Shown here in pieces: positions 36,090 through 48,929 of a stretch of DNA of 64,000 nt. Every line of letters begins with the position of its first letter. Position 1 is the stretch's first letter. The stretch spans positions 382,583 through 446,582 of the forward strand of contig NW_006498435.1 in the NCBI RefSeq assembly GCF_000471905.2, in the 5' to 3' direction. A program made the position numbers and the translations under genes. This DNA is from Amborella trichopoda (lineage: Eukaryota; Streptophyta; Magnoliopsida; Amborellales; Amborellaceae). A model generated the notes under the pieces. It did no database searches. It was not told the DNA's origin and saw only the letters and a list, made by a program, of their open reading frames with translations.

Positions 36090-37209
36090 TGTTTACAGCG
36101 TAGAATCGAGCGATCTAATGATGTAGATCACCCTAATCTGACACTTAAAACTAATAAAAATGAAAAGGAAAATATATGGTAGAGAAAGTGGGAACAATCG
36201 AATTCAGATCTGAGATCAGATTGCCTAGAAACAAGCAGACTTACTCTCAGATCTGTGGCGGAGCCAGCGTGATTTGAAGCATTTCAAAAAAATATTTTCA
36301 ATAAAAAAAAATAAAAATCAGATAAAAAATAAATAAATAAAATAAAATAAAGAAGAAATGAAGGGAGAATGAGTACTTGACCAGGCCAGATGGCTCGAGA
36401 CTCCCAAGCCCTTGAGGGCTCGCCTGTATCAGAACCGGTTCTTCTTTGCCCTTCTGATTCAGGTGTTGATGATCAGCAAGTCTCTGTAGTTTTGGGGTGG
36501 TTATACCCTAATTTCGGATCTAGGGTGAGTTTAGATTTGAGGTACAGAGCAACGTAAAGGTTCTCTTTGTACCTTTCAGGTTTATCTTTCCAGCCTATAG
36601 TTTCTAAAGTCTCTCAGGTTTCTAAAAGTCTCCTAGAGTTTTTGTTTCCACCCCTCAAATGACCATTGAGATGATTTTTATGAACGAGGGATTTGTTGGT
36701 GCAGTGTTATCCCCGCAACTAACAAATCCTCGATCAACACCATTCGAATTTAAATTTTTTTTTTTTTGGGAGCTACATATAGCTTTCCCCAGGCCCCACG
36801 CCCAAGATAAATGACCTAGAAAGTAGGAAAAATGCGTGAGAACACATAAAAAATGTGTTTCAGTGAAAACCCGTTTGGGCGACATGGGTAGTGTCGCCTA
36901 GGCCCAAGACAAAACACCTCCAATTTGAAAATTTATTTTTCGCACGTGTTCTTGAGTTTGTTGTGAAGCTTCCAAAAAAAATTTGAGTCAATTTTTTTTT
37001 TTTACTATTTTTAATGAGTTTTTTAGTAAAATACCGTGTTTTCAGGGTTTTGGGTCAAAACAGGGTGTAACAGGGTTTCTGGCCTAGCAGAATGGTTCTG
37101 GTTCCAAGGGTAAGTTGTGTCCTATGGATTTTGGGTTCACTAAGTCAATGTGATGCTAAGGGTCAAAGAAAACCACAGAACTTGCCAGATTTAAAGCGGT
37201 GTGTCTAAA
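36090..37209 (-). repeat. Element 2 LTR, right (5' LTR)
   Basis: Begins TGTTTACAGCG and ends near GTGTCTAAA. It matches the left LTR over most of its length and carries a GGGCGACA / TGTCGCC module near 36,878. Confidence 0.75.
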
Positions 37210-38148
37210 CGTGGGTCTCGCCAGAAGCAATCGCCGTCCGCATGGGACGTGTTGCCTTCTCGAGTTGCCAACAACGATGCTTATCACCGTCCGCAGGTTT
37301 CTCTCGTGTTCCACATCTAGCGCTGTGTGTCTCGTGGGGAGCTATCGTCCTCAGCCTCACCAAAAGCCATTACCGCCCGCAAAGGACGTGACGTCTTCTT
37401 ATGATGCCAACGGTGATGCCCATCGCCATCTAGACTCTTCCTTCATTCGCCGTCTCACTCTCTTTCTCTTCATTCCCTTTTCTTCTCTTCCTTATTTTTT
37501 CTTCTCACTTGACTGAGGGTAGACTTAGCCTAGCACAGCCATAGCGGTCTGACTGTTGAGCAGCATTGTTGTCGTGCTGGTCTTGAGTACCATGTCCGTC
37601 TTGCTGCCACACCAGATTAGGACAATCCTATCGACCTCGGTTTTGAGTAGTATCGCCGTCGCACTAGTCCTGAGCATCATGCCCGTCTTGCTACCACTTC
37701 GAGTCGGTAACTTTTCAGCCGTCATGCTAGTCTCGCCCCTTCATTTGAACCTTCCACTTCTTCACTCTCTCATATGAACGTACTTTGCCTACAAGGGTGG
37801 GTCCCTTTGACCCACTTGTCTTGCAAATTAACCATAGTAGTGTTGTGCAAAAAACAAGGAGATTGCAGGTCAAGGGAGGCGATTCCAAACCAGCTAAAGC
37901 AGCTGGGGGGCTTTTCAACGTGATCTAAGAGGGCACCAGTATGAGTCCGCTTGAGTAAGTCATGGACCTAGGTGTGGTTGGTCTCCAACTCACACAAAAA
38001 ATTCCTCTCTCACTAGTTGGATACCTGCCCTTGTTCTTGAACAAGGTTCCCAAGAGAGTGCCCTCAAAGTCCAGGGTCTTCCAAACCTGAGACATTGACA
38101 CCTGATCACCTAGATCTGAGGAAGCGAGATCGAGGCACCTAACCAGCT

Positions 38149-38166
38149 TGGCGACTCCACTGGAGA
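38149..38166 (+). other. Primer-binding site of Tat A
   Basis: TGGCGACTCCACTGGAGA, three bases after the LTR end. Tat/Ogre-type elements typically carry a TGGCGACTCTGCTGGGGA-like site thought to pair with a tRNA-Arg; this is a close variant. Confidence 0.75.
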
Positions 38167-38773
38167 CTTATTACCCCTTCATCGGTTCGCTCTTGTTTGA
38201 CCAGTATCATCTTTTACTTTCTGCCTTACTTTTTATGGCATCTGGGTTGTTCAACCATTTATCCGAGTCAGGGGCTTTGTTATCCCGGCACTCGTGACTG
38301 TCCCAGGGAAGCAAACTGCTCAAGTTTCTTCCCTTACTCTCCTTCTGAGTCAGGACTCACAATCCGGCTCTTAGGTTCTTTCTTAGGTTGGTGTGAGAGG
38401 GGACTTATAGGTCCTTGACTCCCCGCTTCTTCGCCCCGATGGACCCTCCACCAAGGCCCCTTGCATTGGTAGCAAAACTGCTACCGTACATAACACAAAC
38501 CCTATTACTGGCAAGTCCCTTACCGGTCATATTGCTGGGGTACGCCAAAAGGCTGCCCTGACTGCTTTCTGCTTTCGCGAAAGGCAAGCAAGTTGCCGTT
38601 GCTCCTCAGGTTTGCCGAAAGGCAACCCCCTATACTCCTTCACCACTTCGAACCTCTATACCTAGAGGCTCGACACACCGAGGTGGAGACCCTACGGCCT
38701 CCATGTCTCACACACACCTTAAGGATCGTGGTCTAACCACTCGAGCCACACCTCGGGCAACTTTTCTGCTGCC

Positions 38774-39457
38774 TTGAGCTCACATTCAGGGCTAGGCCTT
38801 CTTGGGCCGAACCCTGCATGCGTCATACATTTGCTTCCCATAGCTTGGGGCAGCGCTAGCTTTATGCCACCTCGAGCACATGAGGGTCGACCACTTTGTC
38901 CTCCCTCCCAGCACACACTGCTTCACCCTGTGAGAGATGGGCTCCTACCCGGTCCCTTACAAACACAAGCTCGCAAGTCTCGGCCTCCTCAAGTGGAACT
39001 CGTTGACGGAGCCCAGGCTGGCTCCCAAGTCACCTGGACGGTTGACCCTAAAGGTGAACACGCATCGACTTTGCAGGTTCCTCCCCAGTCCAGACTCAGG
39101 TGGAGTCATGTACCAGCTACTTCTGCTACCAATCTTCCTTCACCAGGCAATCACCTTGAGAATTGGTATACAAAGGTCTTCCCTAAGAGTACCATCTTGA
39201 GCCAGCCTCAGGTCAGCAGTGCACCCGGGCCCCATAAAGGAATTCAGGGCAATGACCTGATGTCAGACAGAAGCCTCCAACCTCCAAGGCAGAAACCCAG
39301 GTTGCCTTTTATCCTTGGACCCTACTCCTTGCTCCAGCTCATAGCCACCGCCTCGCATGCTCAAAGAAAGCAGGGAAGTCCAAGTCTTAGGCTCAGTTCT
39401 GGAGTACAGTCCACAACAGCATCAAGATTGAGCAGAAGAGAGACCTGCAGATCCTAA
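38774..39457 (+). pseudogene. Pre-gag reading frame of Tat A
   Basis: A 227-codon open frame between primer-binding site and gag. Its protein is rich in proline, serine and histidine, with MPPRAHEGRPLCPPSQHTLL near residue 31. The counterpart in Tat B (48,930-49,493) keeps nearly the same wording. Some Tat elements, such as Ogre, are known to carry an extra ORF before gag, of unknown role. No domain is recognisable, so function is not assigned. Confidence 0.5.
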
Positions 39458-39798
39458 CCAAAGAAGCCTCTAAGGTAGTTGAAGTCACCACCCTTGATGA
39501 CCTCCTGCCTCATAATCCCTTTTTCCCTCTCCAAACTCCAGAACCTGAGCAGGTCCAAGAATATTGCTCTGTCATCACTACCCAGAAGCCACGGTCCCAA
39601 GACCGTCGAGAACCAGTCATCACATGATCGACATACAAGGCTCGAGTCCAGTTGGGGCAAGCTGAGCCCCTGCAGACTGACTTACCATGCATGACTCACC
39701 AACTTCGGCAGTCCACTGCGCCACCTGACTCTGACCTTCCAAAAGAAATGGTCAGTGTCATGGTGATCAATGATCCAGATGACCCCTAAGAAGAGCGG

Positions 39799-41415
39799 AT
39801 GAACCGGTTCGAGGTAATGATACAATCCATCCTCGAAACTATGGAACACCTTGAAGCTTCCAGGTCCCCTTCTTCTCACCATGAGACCAACTCCCCATCT
39901 GGTGAAGACATAGTTCCTAGGCAAACTCCCCCACCAGTCTCCCAAGATAGCTCTTCCTCCTGTGGGGTCTCCCAAACCAACATAGATGCCATGATGGCCC
40001 ATAGCCTCAAGAATAAGGTCACAGGAATGCAAGAGGCCCTGCTCGTACATTGACCAGGTGTCGTTTCCCCTGAACTATCAAAAAGGGAAGCTCCCCTGTT
40101 CAATGATAGTATGTCTCCTCACTAGCATTCTACCTACTTCCAAGCGGCTTGTACGGAGATGACAACTGACGGATGACTCCTCCTCCATCAGTTCATCGAG
40201 ACTCTTGAAGGGTTAGCTTTTAAGTGGTATGTTCGGCTGCCTCCGAACTCGGTGCACATGTGGCAAAAAATGGAGTAGTTGTTTTACCAACGCTTCCACG
40301 AAATCTAAAGGAACGTGGAAACCATCAAGCTTCTCACCTTGACTCAAGACCCTAGTGAACCAGTTGACAGGTTCATCACCTGGTGGAGAGAGTTGGCAAC
40401 CTTTCATGCCACTCCCATGACTGAGAAGGAAGCGGTCTAGACTTGAATACAGAATATGCTTCCTGAGATTGCCTTGCATGTCGAGGCCTCCAATCCACCC
40501 TCCATGTTATAGCTCATCTCTAAGGTAGTTCATATCGAGGGATTGTCCAAGCACCATGGCAACTCTCATCAGTAACTCTCCAACTCAAATACTCGCTCCA
40601 ACAGTCGGGGTAACCAGCAAAAGGCAGTGATCAGTGCGGCTGTTACCGTGACTGACACCAACAAAGCTGACCCTCAAACCTTGGACCTCTCTAAGGCATA
40701 GACGCCTCAGGCCGGGGGCAAGCAACAGTCTTATCATAAGGTCCTGCGTCCTAAAAATGCTAATTGAAGTGACTTATGCATCTAGCACCAGAATAAAGTT
40801 TACCCCTTCGTCAAGGAGTGGACTCCTGCACTGCTTCGATTGCTGATAGAACAGAACATGATCCAGCAGCCAGAGGTCTACACTGCAGAACCGGCTTGGC
40901 AAGAGACAAATGAGAGGTACTGCGCCTATCACATGAAAGTAGGCTACCCCACTCAAGACTGCTATAAGCTCAACGACACTATCGAAGCCCTTATTAACAA
41001 GGGTCAGATAAAGTTCGAGGAGTTAAAGAAAGCAGTCGGGGCAACTAAGGCTTCTCACAAAGTCACAATCCAAGAAGGTGACGAGGCACCCACTATCCTT
41101 CATGCATTTTTCTCCATAATGCTCGAAGAAGGACTCATCACTCCCAAGCTGACAAGGCAATCCAAGTTCCTACCTCCCAGAACCGAGAACCTCTGGTGTG
41201 CATATCACCAGATACAAGGCCATGACATCAGCGACTGCATCGGATTCCACGAGCTCTTGGAAAAGAAGATGCGGCAATTCCATGAAGCTCATGGTAACCC
41301 AAAAGGACACCCTCAAGTCCCTCTTCAATCAGTGCAAGATGTCCTCCCAACACAAGTCCCGAGAAGCACTGAGCTAGACCCTCTGCAGGCCCTCTTCGAG
41401 GCGATCCTCCAATAG
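39799..41415 (+). pseudogene. Tat A gag remnant
   Basis: The N-terminal part (39,799-40,050) has the coiled-looking MNRFEVMIQSILETMEHLEA segment. A capsid-like middle is marked by RELATFHATPMTEKEA. The C-terminal part (40,840-41,415) has two zinc-knuckle-like motifs, YCAYHMKVGYPTQDCYKLND and WCAYHQIQGHDISDC. Fragmented by several breaks. Confidence 0.7.
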
Positions 41416-43260
41416 GGTCTTGTCAATCCTAAGCCCGCTAAGCAGCTGAAGTGTCTTGCCCAGGGAACGGAGAAACTCTGGTACTCATATCACCAAGTAC
41501 GAGGCCACGAACTGAAAGATTGCTCTAGGTTTGAAGCTATAGTCACGGAGAAAGTCTAGAATGACCATATTGTTTGTGCCATCCTCCCAGAACGCTTCCA
41601 AGCCATATCTCTCGTTCGAGAGAAAGCCCCACTACAGGTCCCTCATGAGCATACACTGGACCCTCTAGAGCCCTCGACCTCGCAGCCTTGAGAAGTTTAC
41701 CATGGATGAAGCAGGTTCAAGTCCTTGAAGTGTGAGGTAGTCCACCAAGCTAGGCCTGCTCACCAGCTCGATAGGATGGTCCAAACACCTCTTCAAGGAT
41801 CCAGAAGGAGATGACGAGCACCTAGGTCAGCCTGCCGAAGGAATCCTATCCTGCAGTCACCAGTTGAGGAAAAATTTCTCAGGCCTCTTCTCCCACTGCC
41901 GACCTTGCAAGACTTCATCCCAGGAGCATCTCGCTTGATCCTTTCGTCCAATTGGATGGATGTCCCTGAGTCATCAATAGCTCGGGAGGCGTCCAATATG
42001 GTGATGACGCTAAAAGCACCCCACAATGGTTAAAGCCGAGGCAATACCTAAAATACCCCTTGCACACGTCCAATTCTGATAACGACATAAAATGCTGCCC
42101 AGAACATTCTAACTCTTCTTCTCCTCCCCCCTCTTCTATTTCTTCTACAGGTGTAGCTCAATAATGTCCAGACTTCAACATTCTAAATAGAGAGCTCGGA
42201 GGCACCAGCCTCACCAAGTTGCAGCAAAAGCACCTTAGAGAAGATGCAATAATGCCATGAAGAGGTCTTGGCAAAGAAGACGCGGTAATGTCATGAAGCT
42301 CATGGTAACCCAAAAGGACACCCTCAAGTCCCTCTTCCACCGGTGCAAGAAGTTCTCCCAACACAAGTCTCGGGAAGCACTGAGCTAGACCCTCTGCAGT
42401 CCCTCTTCGAGGCGATGCTCTAACAGGGTTTTGTCACTCCCAAGCTCGCTAGGCAGTCGAAGAGTCTTGCCTAGGGAACATAGAAACTCTAGTGCCCATA
42501 TCACCAAGTACGGGGCCACGAATTGAAAGATTGCTCCGAGTTTGAAGCTATAGTCGTTGAGAAAGTCCAGAATGGCCATATTGTTTGTGCCATCCTCCCA
42601 GAACGCTTCCAAGCCATTGCTTCTGTTTCAGAGGAAGCCCCACTACAGGCCCCTCATGAGCATACACTGGACCCTCTAGAGCCCTCAACCTCTCAGCCCT
42701 GAGAAGTTTACTAATGATGAAGCAGGCTCAAGTCCTTGAAGCGTGAGGCAGTCCACTATGCTAGAGCTACTCACCGGCCTGATAGGATGGTCCAAACACC
42801 TCCTCAGGGATCCAGAAGGAGACGATGAGCACCTAGGTCAGCCTGCCGAAGGAATCCCATCCCTCAGTCACCATTCGTGGAAGAATTTCTCAAGCCTCTT
42901 CCCCCACTACCGACCTTGCAAGACTTCATCCTAGGCGTTGCTCGCCTTACCCTTTTGTCTAATTAGATGGATGTCCCCTCAATAGCTCGGGAGTTGTCCA
43001 ATATGGGTGAAGACGCTAAAAGCACCCCACAACGGTCAAAGACGGGGCAAGACTTAAAATACCCCATGCACATGTCCAATTCCAGCGACAATGTAAAAAT
43101 CTGCCCAGAACATTCTAACTATTCTTCTCCTCCTTCCTCTTCTATTTCTTCTACGGGTGCAGCTCGACAGTGTCCAGACTTCGACACTTTAAATAGAGAG
43201 CTTGGAGGCACCAGCCTCACCAAGTCGCAGCAAAAGCGCCTCAGAGAGATGCAGGCCAAA
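41281..43260 (+). repeat. Direct repeat of about 1.0 kb in the Tat A gag-protease region
   Basis: The phrase CATGAAGCTCATGGTAACCC starts two similar blocks at 41,281 and 42,292, 1,011 bp apart. They remain alignable through CTCTGCAG-CCCTCTTCGAG, the ACGAGCACCTAGGTCAGCCT stretch and a GCACCAGCCTCACCAAGT stretch. Tat B carries a single version of this region (about 51,830-52,670). Confidence 0.7.
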
Positions 43261-43839
43261 GCGACTGGATTCTCGACAATCGTTGACGCTTTAGCACCTA
43301 GAGCCAAAACCAAGCCATCTTCGAGCTCCTACTCCCATGAGGCCTGCCACATGATTCAAGTGCATGAAGCCTCACTCAGCTTTGGGCAAGTACCAAGTGA
43401 TCCTTGTCACAAGGTCACGGACTCTGTGTTCCAAGCTGACCCTTCCATTGCCTAGACCAGCCAAAGATCGGGAGTCCACTCCCACACTGTGCCCTTCCTA
43501 GAAGCCGAGATGTCAAGATCATGGGTTTCTATACTCGAGGTCAGTGAGAATCCTTGTGAGTCCTCTGACGAGGAACTTCAGGAAGCTCCAGAAGAGTGGG
43601 AAGAAGGTGGTCAGGCCACAACTAATGAGCTTAAAGAGATCAACTTAGGGGAAGAGGCCGATCTAAGGCAAACTTTCATCTGAGCAAAAATGTCCCCAGA
43701 GGAGAAAGAAAGTTATATTTCCCTCCTCTGAGCAAATTGGGACATTGCCGCCTGACACTATCATGAGATGCCCGGTCTAGACCCTCAGATTGCTGTCCAT
43801 CATCTCGGTATTGATCCAACCATCAAGCCCATGAAGCAG

Positions 43840-45709
43840 AAATCAAGAGGGTTTAGACCCCGACCTCGAGATGCAGATCGACACTGAGGTGAACAAGCTC
43901 AGGCATGCTGGATTCATACATGAAGTCAAATACCCAAGATGGCTGGCAAATGTTGTCCCAGTAAAATACAAGAATGACCAAATCAGGGTCTGTACTGATT
44001 TTCGTACTTGAACACCGCCTGCCCCAAGGACAACTTCCCCTTGCCATTCACCGAGATGCCTGTCGACTCTACGAATCATTGCCAAATTGCCAAATCTTCT
44101 CCTTTATGGATGGGTATTTTAGTTATGATCAAATCAGGATGGCGCCAGATGATGAGGAGGCCACTGCGTTCTTAACCCTAAAAGGTGTCTTTTGCTGCAC
44201 TGTGATTCCTTTTGGGTTAAAGAATGCTGGTGCCACATATCAGCGAGCCATGACGACCAACTTCAAGGACATGATCCACAAGGACGAGTGCTATGTGGAT
44301 GACCTGGTGGTGAAATCTGAAACAAAAGATGCCTACATACAAGACCTTAAAAAGGCATTTGAATGACTGCAATGTCACCAACTCAAGATGATCCCCTTGA
44401 AATGCACCTTCGGCATACACTCAGGAAAATTCTTTGGGTTTATCGTGAGGTACCGAGGGCTGGAGATCGAACTGGTCAAAATCAAGGCAATTCAGGACAT
44501 GCCACTGCTTACGACCCTCCATGAATTGTGGTCTCTTTAAGGACAACTCACCTACATTCGGAGGTTCATCTCAAACCTTTCAGGACGATGCAAGCCCTTT
44601 TCGCACCTCCTAAAGAAGGACACTCCCTTCATATGGGATGAAGCGTGTCAAGCTGCACTCGATGACATCAAGTAGTACTTGTTGAATCCCCTAGTACTCT
44701 CTATGCCAGTGTTGAGAAGGCCTCTCATCCTATACATGACCACTCTTGATGAGTTACTCGGGGCACTCCTAGCGCACAACAATGATGGAGGGAAAGAGAC
44801 AGTGCTCTATTATCTCAGCCACAGGATGCAAGGAGTCGAGAAGAATTACCCACCCATCGAAAAGATGTGCCTACCCTTGATCTTTGCAGTATAGAAGCTC
44901 TGCCATTACTTGCTCGGTCACGAGGTCAAGTTAATCTCTAAGGCAGACCCGATCAAGTTCTTCATGGCCTGGCCATGCTTGCCAAGTGGGCATTATTGCT
45001 GATGGAGTTCGACATCACGTATGTACCACAGAAGGCAGTCAAAGGTCAAGCCCCAACATACTTCCTTGTGGATCATCTAGTCCCTTCGGAATCTCCCCTG
45101 TCGAGTGATCTCCCGAATAAAGAAGTTTTCTATACAGTGCTAACTTGGCCATGGGAGATGTACTTTGACGAAGCATTCTAGTATGATAGAGGGGGCGTCG
45201 GAGTTGTATTCCTGACCCTTGATGGCGGAATGATTCCTCTATCCTTTTCACTGGCAGAGGCGTTTTCTCATAACGAAGCTGAGTATCAAGCCCTCATAAT
45301 TGGACTGGGTATCTCCCAGGAGCTAGACATGGAGCTGCTAAACGTCTTCAGCAACTCTGAGTTGGTCATCTAGTAGCTCAAAGGGATTTATGACGTGAGA
45401 AAGGATACTCTCGAGCCTTATCATGACACGACCAAAACTTATATGATCCAGTTTGATGACTTCTCCCTGAGCCATATCCCTAGAAGGCTGAACTCGCAGC
45501 CTGATGCACTCTCAAAGCTCGACTCTACCATTCAACTGTCTTCAATAGGGCCCACACCAATCTTGGTAACAGAATGGATACATGTCGACTTGAGAACCAA
45601 AGTTGATGCATATGATGAGAGGGATGTCTTCCTTGAATGCCCGCCTTATCCATTAGGAACGCTCCTCGCGGCCAAGGATGTCATTAAGGCAGAACAAGAA
45701 ATATCCTGA
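43840..45709 (+). pseudogene. Tat A pol remnant: RT, RNase H and extra RNase H
   Basis: RT (about 43,840-44,600) shows FMDGYFSYDQIRMAP, PFGLKNAGATYQRAM and CYVDDLVVKSETKDA. RNase H (about 44,690-45,090) shows YYLSHRMQGVEKNYPPIEKM. A second RNase H-like segment (about 45,150-45,530) carries WEMYFDEAF and later HNEAEYQALIIGL and IPRRLNSQPDALSKLDS, the duplicated RNase H typical of the Tat lineage. Broken in several places. No integrase follows before the next LTR begins. Confidence 0.8.
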
Positions 45710-45943
45710 GGCAAAGAATCCGAGGCTGAGAAGCAAGAGCCTGAATTCTTCGACCTGATGTGCGTGGAGGTCGAACAAGTGGAAGACTAGAGGGAACTTA
45801 TCATGGACTTCATAAAGCATGGAAGGCAACCTCAGGATTGGGGGAAACGCAACGGCATACGACGGGTGTCTACCAAGTACAACCTTCTCGATGGGTGTGT
45901 TCTCTTTCGTTGATCATTTGATGGAATTAACCTCAGATGCATC

Positions 45944-48732
45944 TGTTGGAAGATATTTTTCATCATTATGGGGCCCCCGCTCAATAAAATCTTAGTAAAC
46001 AGTGGAAATTTTGACAGTATCAGAATAGCCTCAAATATGGTCAAAATCTTCATGAGGACTCTTAAAAGCCTCCTGCCAAGTTTCGTTGCAATTCGACATG
46101 TCTAAGGCAGTGCAGACTGAGAAACAGTTCCGGCAAGATCGACCTCTAGTACCCTAAAATGAACCCCTAAAACTAGAGCTATATTTTTGGTGTCTCAATT
46201 TGTTGTGGGGATCACCGCCATTAGATCTGACACAATTGAAAACCCCTAAAGGTCCAATTTCAGCTTGAACGGACACTCTAGGAAGAAGTTATAGGCAAAA
46301 GAGCGAAACATGAGGAGTCGCACACTATTCCCGTTCGGCCACCCTGCAACTCCACACCATTGAAGGGACATTCACAAATAGTGACTTTCGACTCTCATAT
46401 CTTGCCCGTCCCAAGCCAAATTGTGCTCAAATTTGGCGAGCATATTCGTCTCATCGAGCGTTTCGATATGTGTCACGCCCCACGACGACGCCCGGGCACA
46501 AAGAAAAGCTAGAGAGAAGTTGCTGATCCTTAAAATAAGTATAGGAAATTCAGCAGTGTCGTGCCTTGCTTGAGCGACCATATCACCCTACTCACGAGCT
46601 CGATTAACACGAGACCAATTCCATCACGTGCGTAAGGTCTCGAGCTATCTCTGACCCGAACCCCGTACATGATGAACTGTTGGATTCTGCACATGAAGCT
46701 GATTAAGTAGCTGCAAATTCTTTCACTGGAATTCTAGATTCCGCCCAAAATTCCAAGGTTGCAAAATCTTCGTTCGGGCACGGAATCAAGCTGCGTTTGT
46801 TGCCTTGCGATTGTAATGGCATGCTCAGTGTGATCCAGTGAAGAAATCACATAAAAAAATAAAGGAACAAGCACACTATCGATCCGAAGTTTCAAGATTC
46901 ATTCAAATTTCAAGTCTCATGATCGTGCACTAAAAACATGATTCATGGGTCGAAGTTGTATCAAATCGATCGTCATACCAAGCCTTACAAGAAAACAATC
47001 ATCTTTCAATCAACCAAGCATCAGAACAACCTTGGATCATCCATGAAAAATCATGCACGTTCTAAGGCAACACATGGACTATTATGAAATTCCACAAATT
47101 ATTTTAAAGGGGCAAATCTGTCATTTTTCACCCTATTTTCTAATTTCTTTTAATTCAATTTAATCTTAATTTTCAGCAATTAGAGTTACTTTTGATCATC
47201 CACCCATGTTTGGGGCAAATTCTATATATACCATGTACTATCATTGTACGCAAGAGTGGATTGAACCCTTCACAAAGAGAGTTTTTACTAAATAAAGTTT
47301 CTCGTTCTTCTCATTGTTGGGTCACATTTGGAGAGAGAGATTAAGGTGAGAGAAACTTTTTGGCCTGTCCCTTAGGCTTAAGGAAAATCTTCTATCTCTT
47401 CTTTTTCTTTTCTTCTCTCTCTTCCTCTCTTTCTTCTCCCTCTTCTTTGCCTGAGTTTCTCTCAGAGGCAATGCACGACAGTGGCAGTGCCATGCATGCC
47501 TCTCCTATAGTCTCACAGGTTGCGCATGACGATGGCAGTGCCATGTGTGAGCTCCTTTCTCCCTCTGCTTTCATCTCTATCTCCCAGTGAGACATGCAGA
47601 CGACGCTTCTTATCGCCTTCCGCAGATGTATCCTCAAAGTTTCAGTGAGGAACGCGGGCAGCAAAGCTTATTGCGGTCTGCACGTGCATCACCCTACCAC
47701 GTGACTGTTGCAGGTAGCATTGTCCATCATCGTTTGCAAAAGGTCGTAGCAATACCTGTTGCCACGTGTAGGCTCCTTTCATGCCTCTCCGTGCTTATCA
47801 CGTTAGAAGCCATAGCCGTCTGCAAGGGACGTGTTGCCTTCTCACGTTGTCAATGGCAATGCTTATTGCAGTCCGCGAGTTTCTTTAGTGTTCCATGTCT
47901 AGCGACACGTGCCTTACAAAGAACTATCACCGCAGGCGCTTCGCAATTGGTTATCACCGCGAGTTTCGTAAGAGACTATTGCCGCCCACACAGGGGTGTG
48001 CTGCCTTCTCGTGTTACCCGACGACAATGCCCAATGTTGTCCGTAGCTCGCTGCTCACCTTCTTGCCGTGAGCCGTAGTGTCTGACGCCGTCCAAGTGCT
48101 GTGACACTGCTACTCCATGGTTGTGAGTGGCAACATCTAGCGCCGTTGGGACCCTATCTCTTCGCCACCTCATGCCTTCTTTTCACTCTTTTTTCTGCTC
48201 ACTTGATTGAGGGTTGACTTAGTCTAGCATCGCCATATTGGCCTCAGTTTTGAGTAGTATTACCGTCGTGCTGGTTCTGACCATGCCCGTCTTGCTACCA
48301 CTCCGAGTCGGTCACTGCCCGGCTACCATGCTAGTCTCGTCCCCTCATCAAGTGTTCTTCTCTTTTTTATCTTTATTTGAACCTTCCATTTCATCACCTT
48401 CTCATCTGAACCTACATTGCCCTAAGATAAGGGTGGGTCCCTTTGGCCCACTTGTCTTGCAAATTAACAAAGAGATTGCAGGTCAAGGGAGGTTATTCCG
48501 AACTAGCTGAAGAAGCTGGGGGGCTTTCCATCGTGATCTAAGAGGGCGCCCACACGAGCCAGCCCGAGTAAGTCTCGAACCCACCTTAAATTCTTCTCTC
48601 ATCGGTTGGTATATCTTCCCTTGCTCTTGAGCAAGGTTTCGAGAGGGTCTCAAGTCCCGAGTTCACTAGAAACCCAAGATATGTGCTGCCAGATTATCTA
48701 GATCTGGAAGATGAGATCGAGGCACCTAACCA
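45944..48732 (+). repeat. Tat B 5' LTR
   Basis: TGTTGGAAGA at 45,944 to CCTAACCA at 48,732, 2,789 bp. It contains a TATA box (47,222), AATAAAG (47,291), a TC-rich block, then short GCCGTC/CGCAGG repeats and a CTACCACTCCGAGTCGGTCA segment. It is the only uninterrupted LTR of this family in the window. Confidence 0.8.
47222..47297 (+). promoter_or_regulatory. TATA box and poly(A) signal in Tat LTR 2
   Basis: CTATATATACC at 47,222, with AATAAAG at 47,291, in the same arrangement as LTR 1 and LTR 3. Confidence 0.65.
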
Positions 48733-48735
48733 GCT

Positions 48736-48753
48736 TAGCGACTCTAATGGGGA
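48736..48753 (+). other. Primer-binding site of Tat B
   Basis: TAGCGACTCTAATGGGGA, a mutated form of the TGGCGACTC--CTGGGGA site seen in Tat A, at the same distance from the LTR end. Confidence 0.65.
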
Positions 48754-48929
48754 CTTACTACCCCTTAGTCAGTTCTCTCTTGTTTGATCAGTATCCTCTT
48801 TTACTTTTTGCATTACTTTCTAGGGCACCTGAGTCATTCAACCCGTTCATCCGAGTTGGAGAATTTCGTATCCCCGCACTCGTGACTGTCTCAGGGAAGT
48901 GAATTGTTCAAGCTTCCTTCCCTTCTCTC

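Larger units (their letters stand above)
27939..37209 (-). mobile_element. Element 2: Tat-related LTR element with gag but no RT seen, inside Tat A LTR
   Basis: The LTRs are 27,939-28,952 and 36,090-about 37,209 (1,014 and about 1,120 bp). The element runs on the minus strand: primer-binding site next to the right LTR, GGCAAC purine-rich tract next to the left. The internal region is 7.1 kb: a leader of about 2.3 kb made of repeated hairpin-bearing units, a gag-like region (30,966-33,737) and a 3' region. No reverse transcriptase, RNase H or integrase core was recognised. LTR ends, gag wording and 3' hairpins match Element 1, so the two are one family. It is fragmented and old. The interruption of Tat A sequence at both ends shows it landed after Tat A. 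Confidence 0.8.
25981..38145 (+). repeat. Tat A 5' LTR, in two parts around Element 2
   Basis: Left part 25,981-27,938, right part about 37,210-38,145, together about 2.9 kb, against 2,789 bp for the LTR at 45,944-48,732. The left part matches from TGTTGGAAGA through the TATA box (27,263) and AATAAA (27,333) into a region of short GCCGTCCGC-type repeats. The right part resumes in those repeats and ends CCTAACCA before the primer-binding site. Divergence from the other two LTR copies is easily visible by eye, so the family is old. Confidence 0.75.
25981..45943 (+). mobile_element. Tat A: Tat-lineage Ty3/Gypsy element, interrupted by Element 2
   Basis: The 5' LTR starts TGTTGGAAGA at 25,981 and resumes after Element 2 to end near 38,145. 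A primer-binding site follows. Internal parts in order are a pre-gag reading frame, gag with a zinc-knuckle-like segment, protease-region sequence, RT, RNase H and the extra (archaeal-type) RNase H that marks the Tat lineage. At 45,943 the sequence gives way to a new LTR of the same family (Tat B). Multiple breaks; clearly inactive. It is inserted in the Tekay pol region. Confidence 0.8.

Noticed and set aside
47360-48078. 163-codon plus frame that might be a gene
   Set aside because: It lies in the repeat zone of Tat LTR 2. The corresponding LTR 1 sequence does not keep the same protein.
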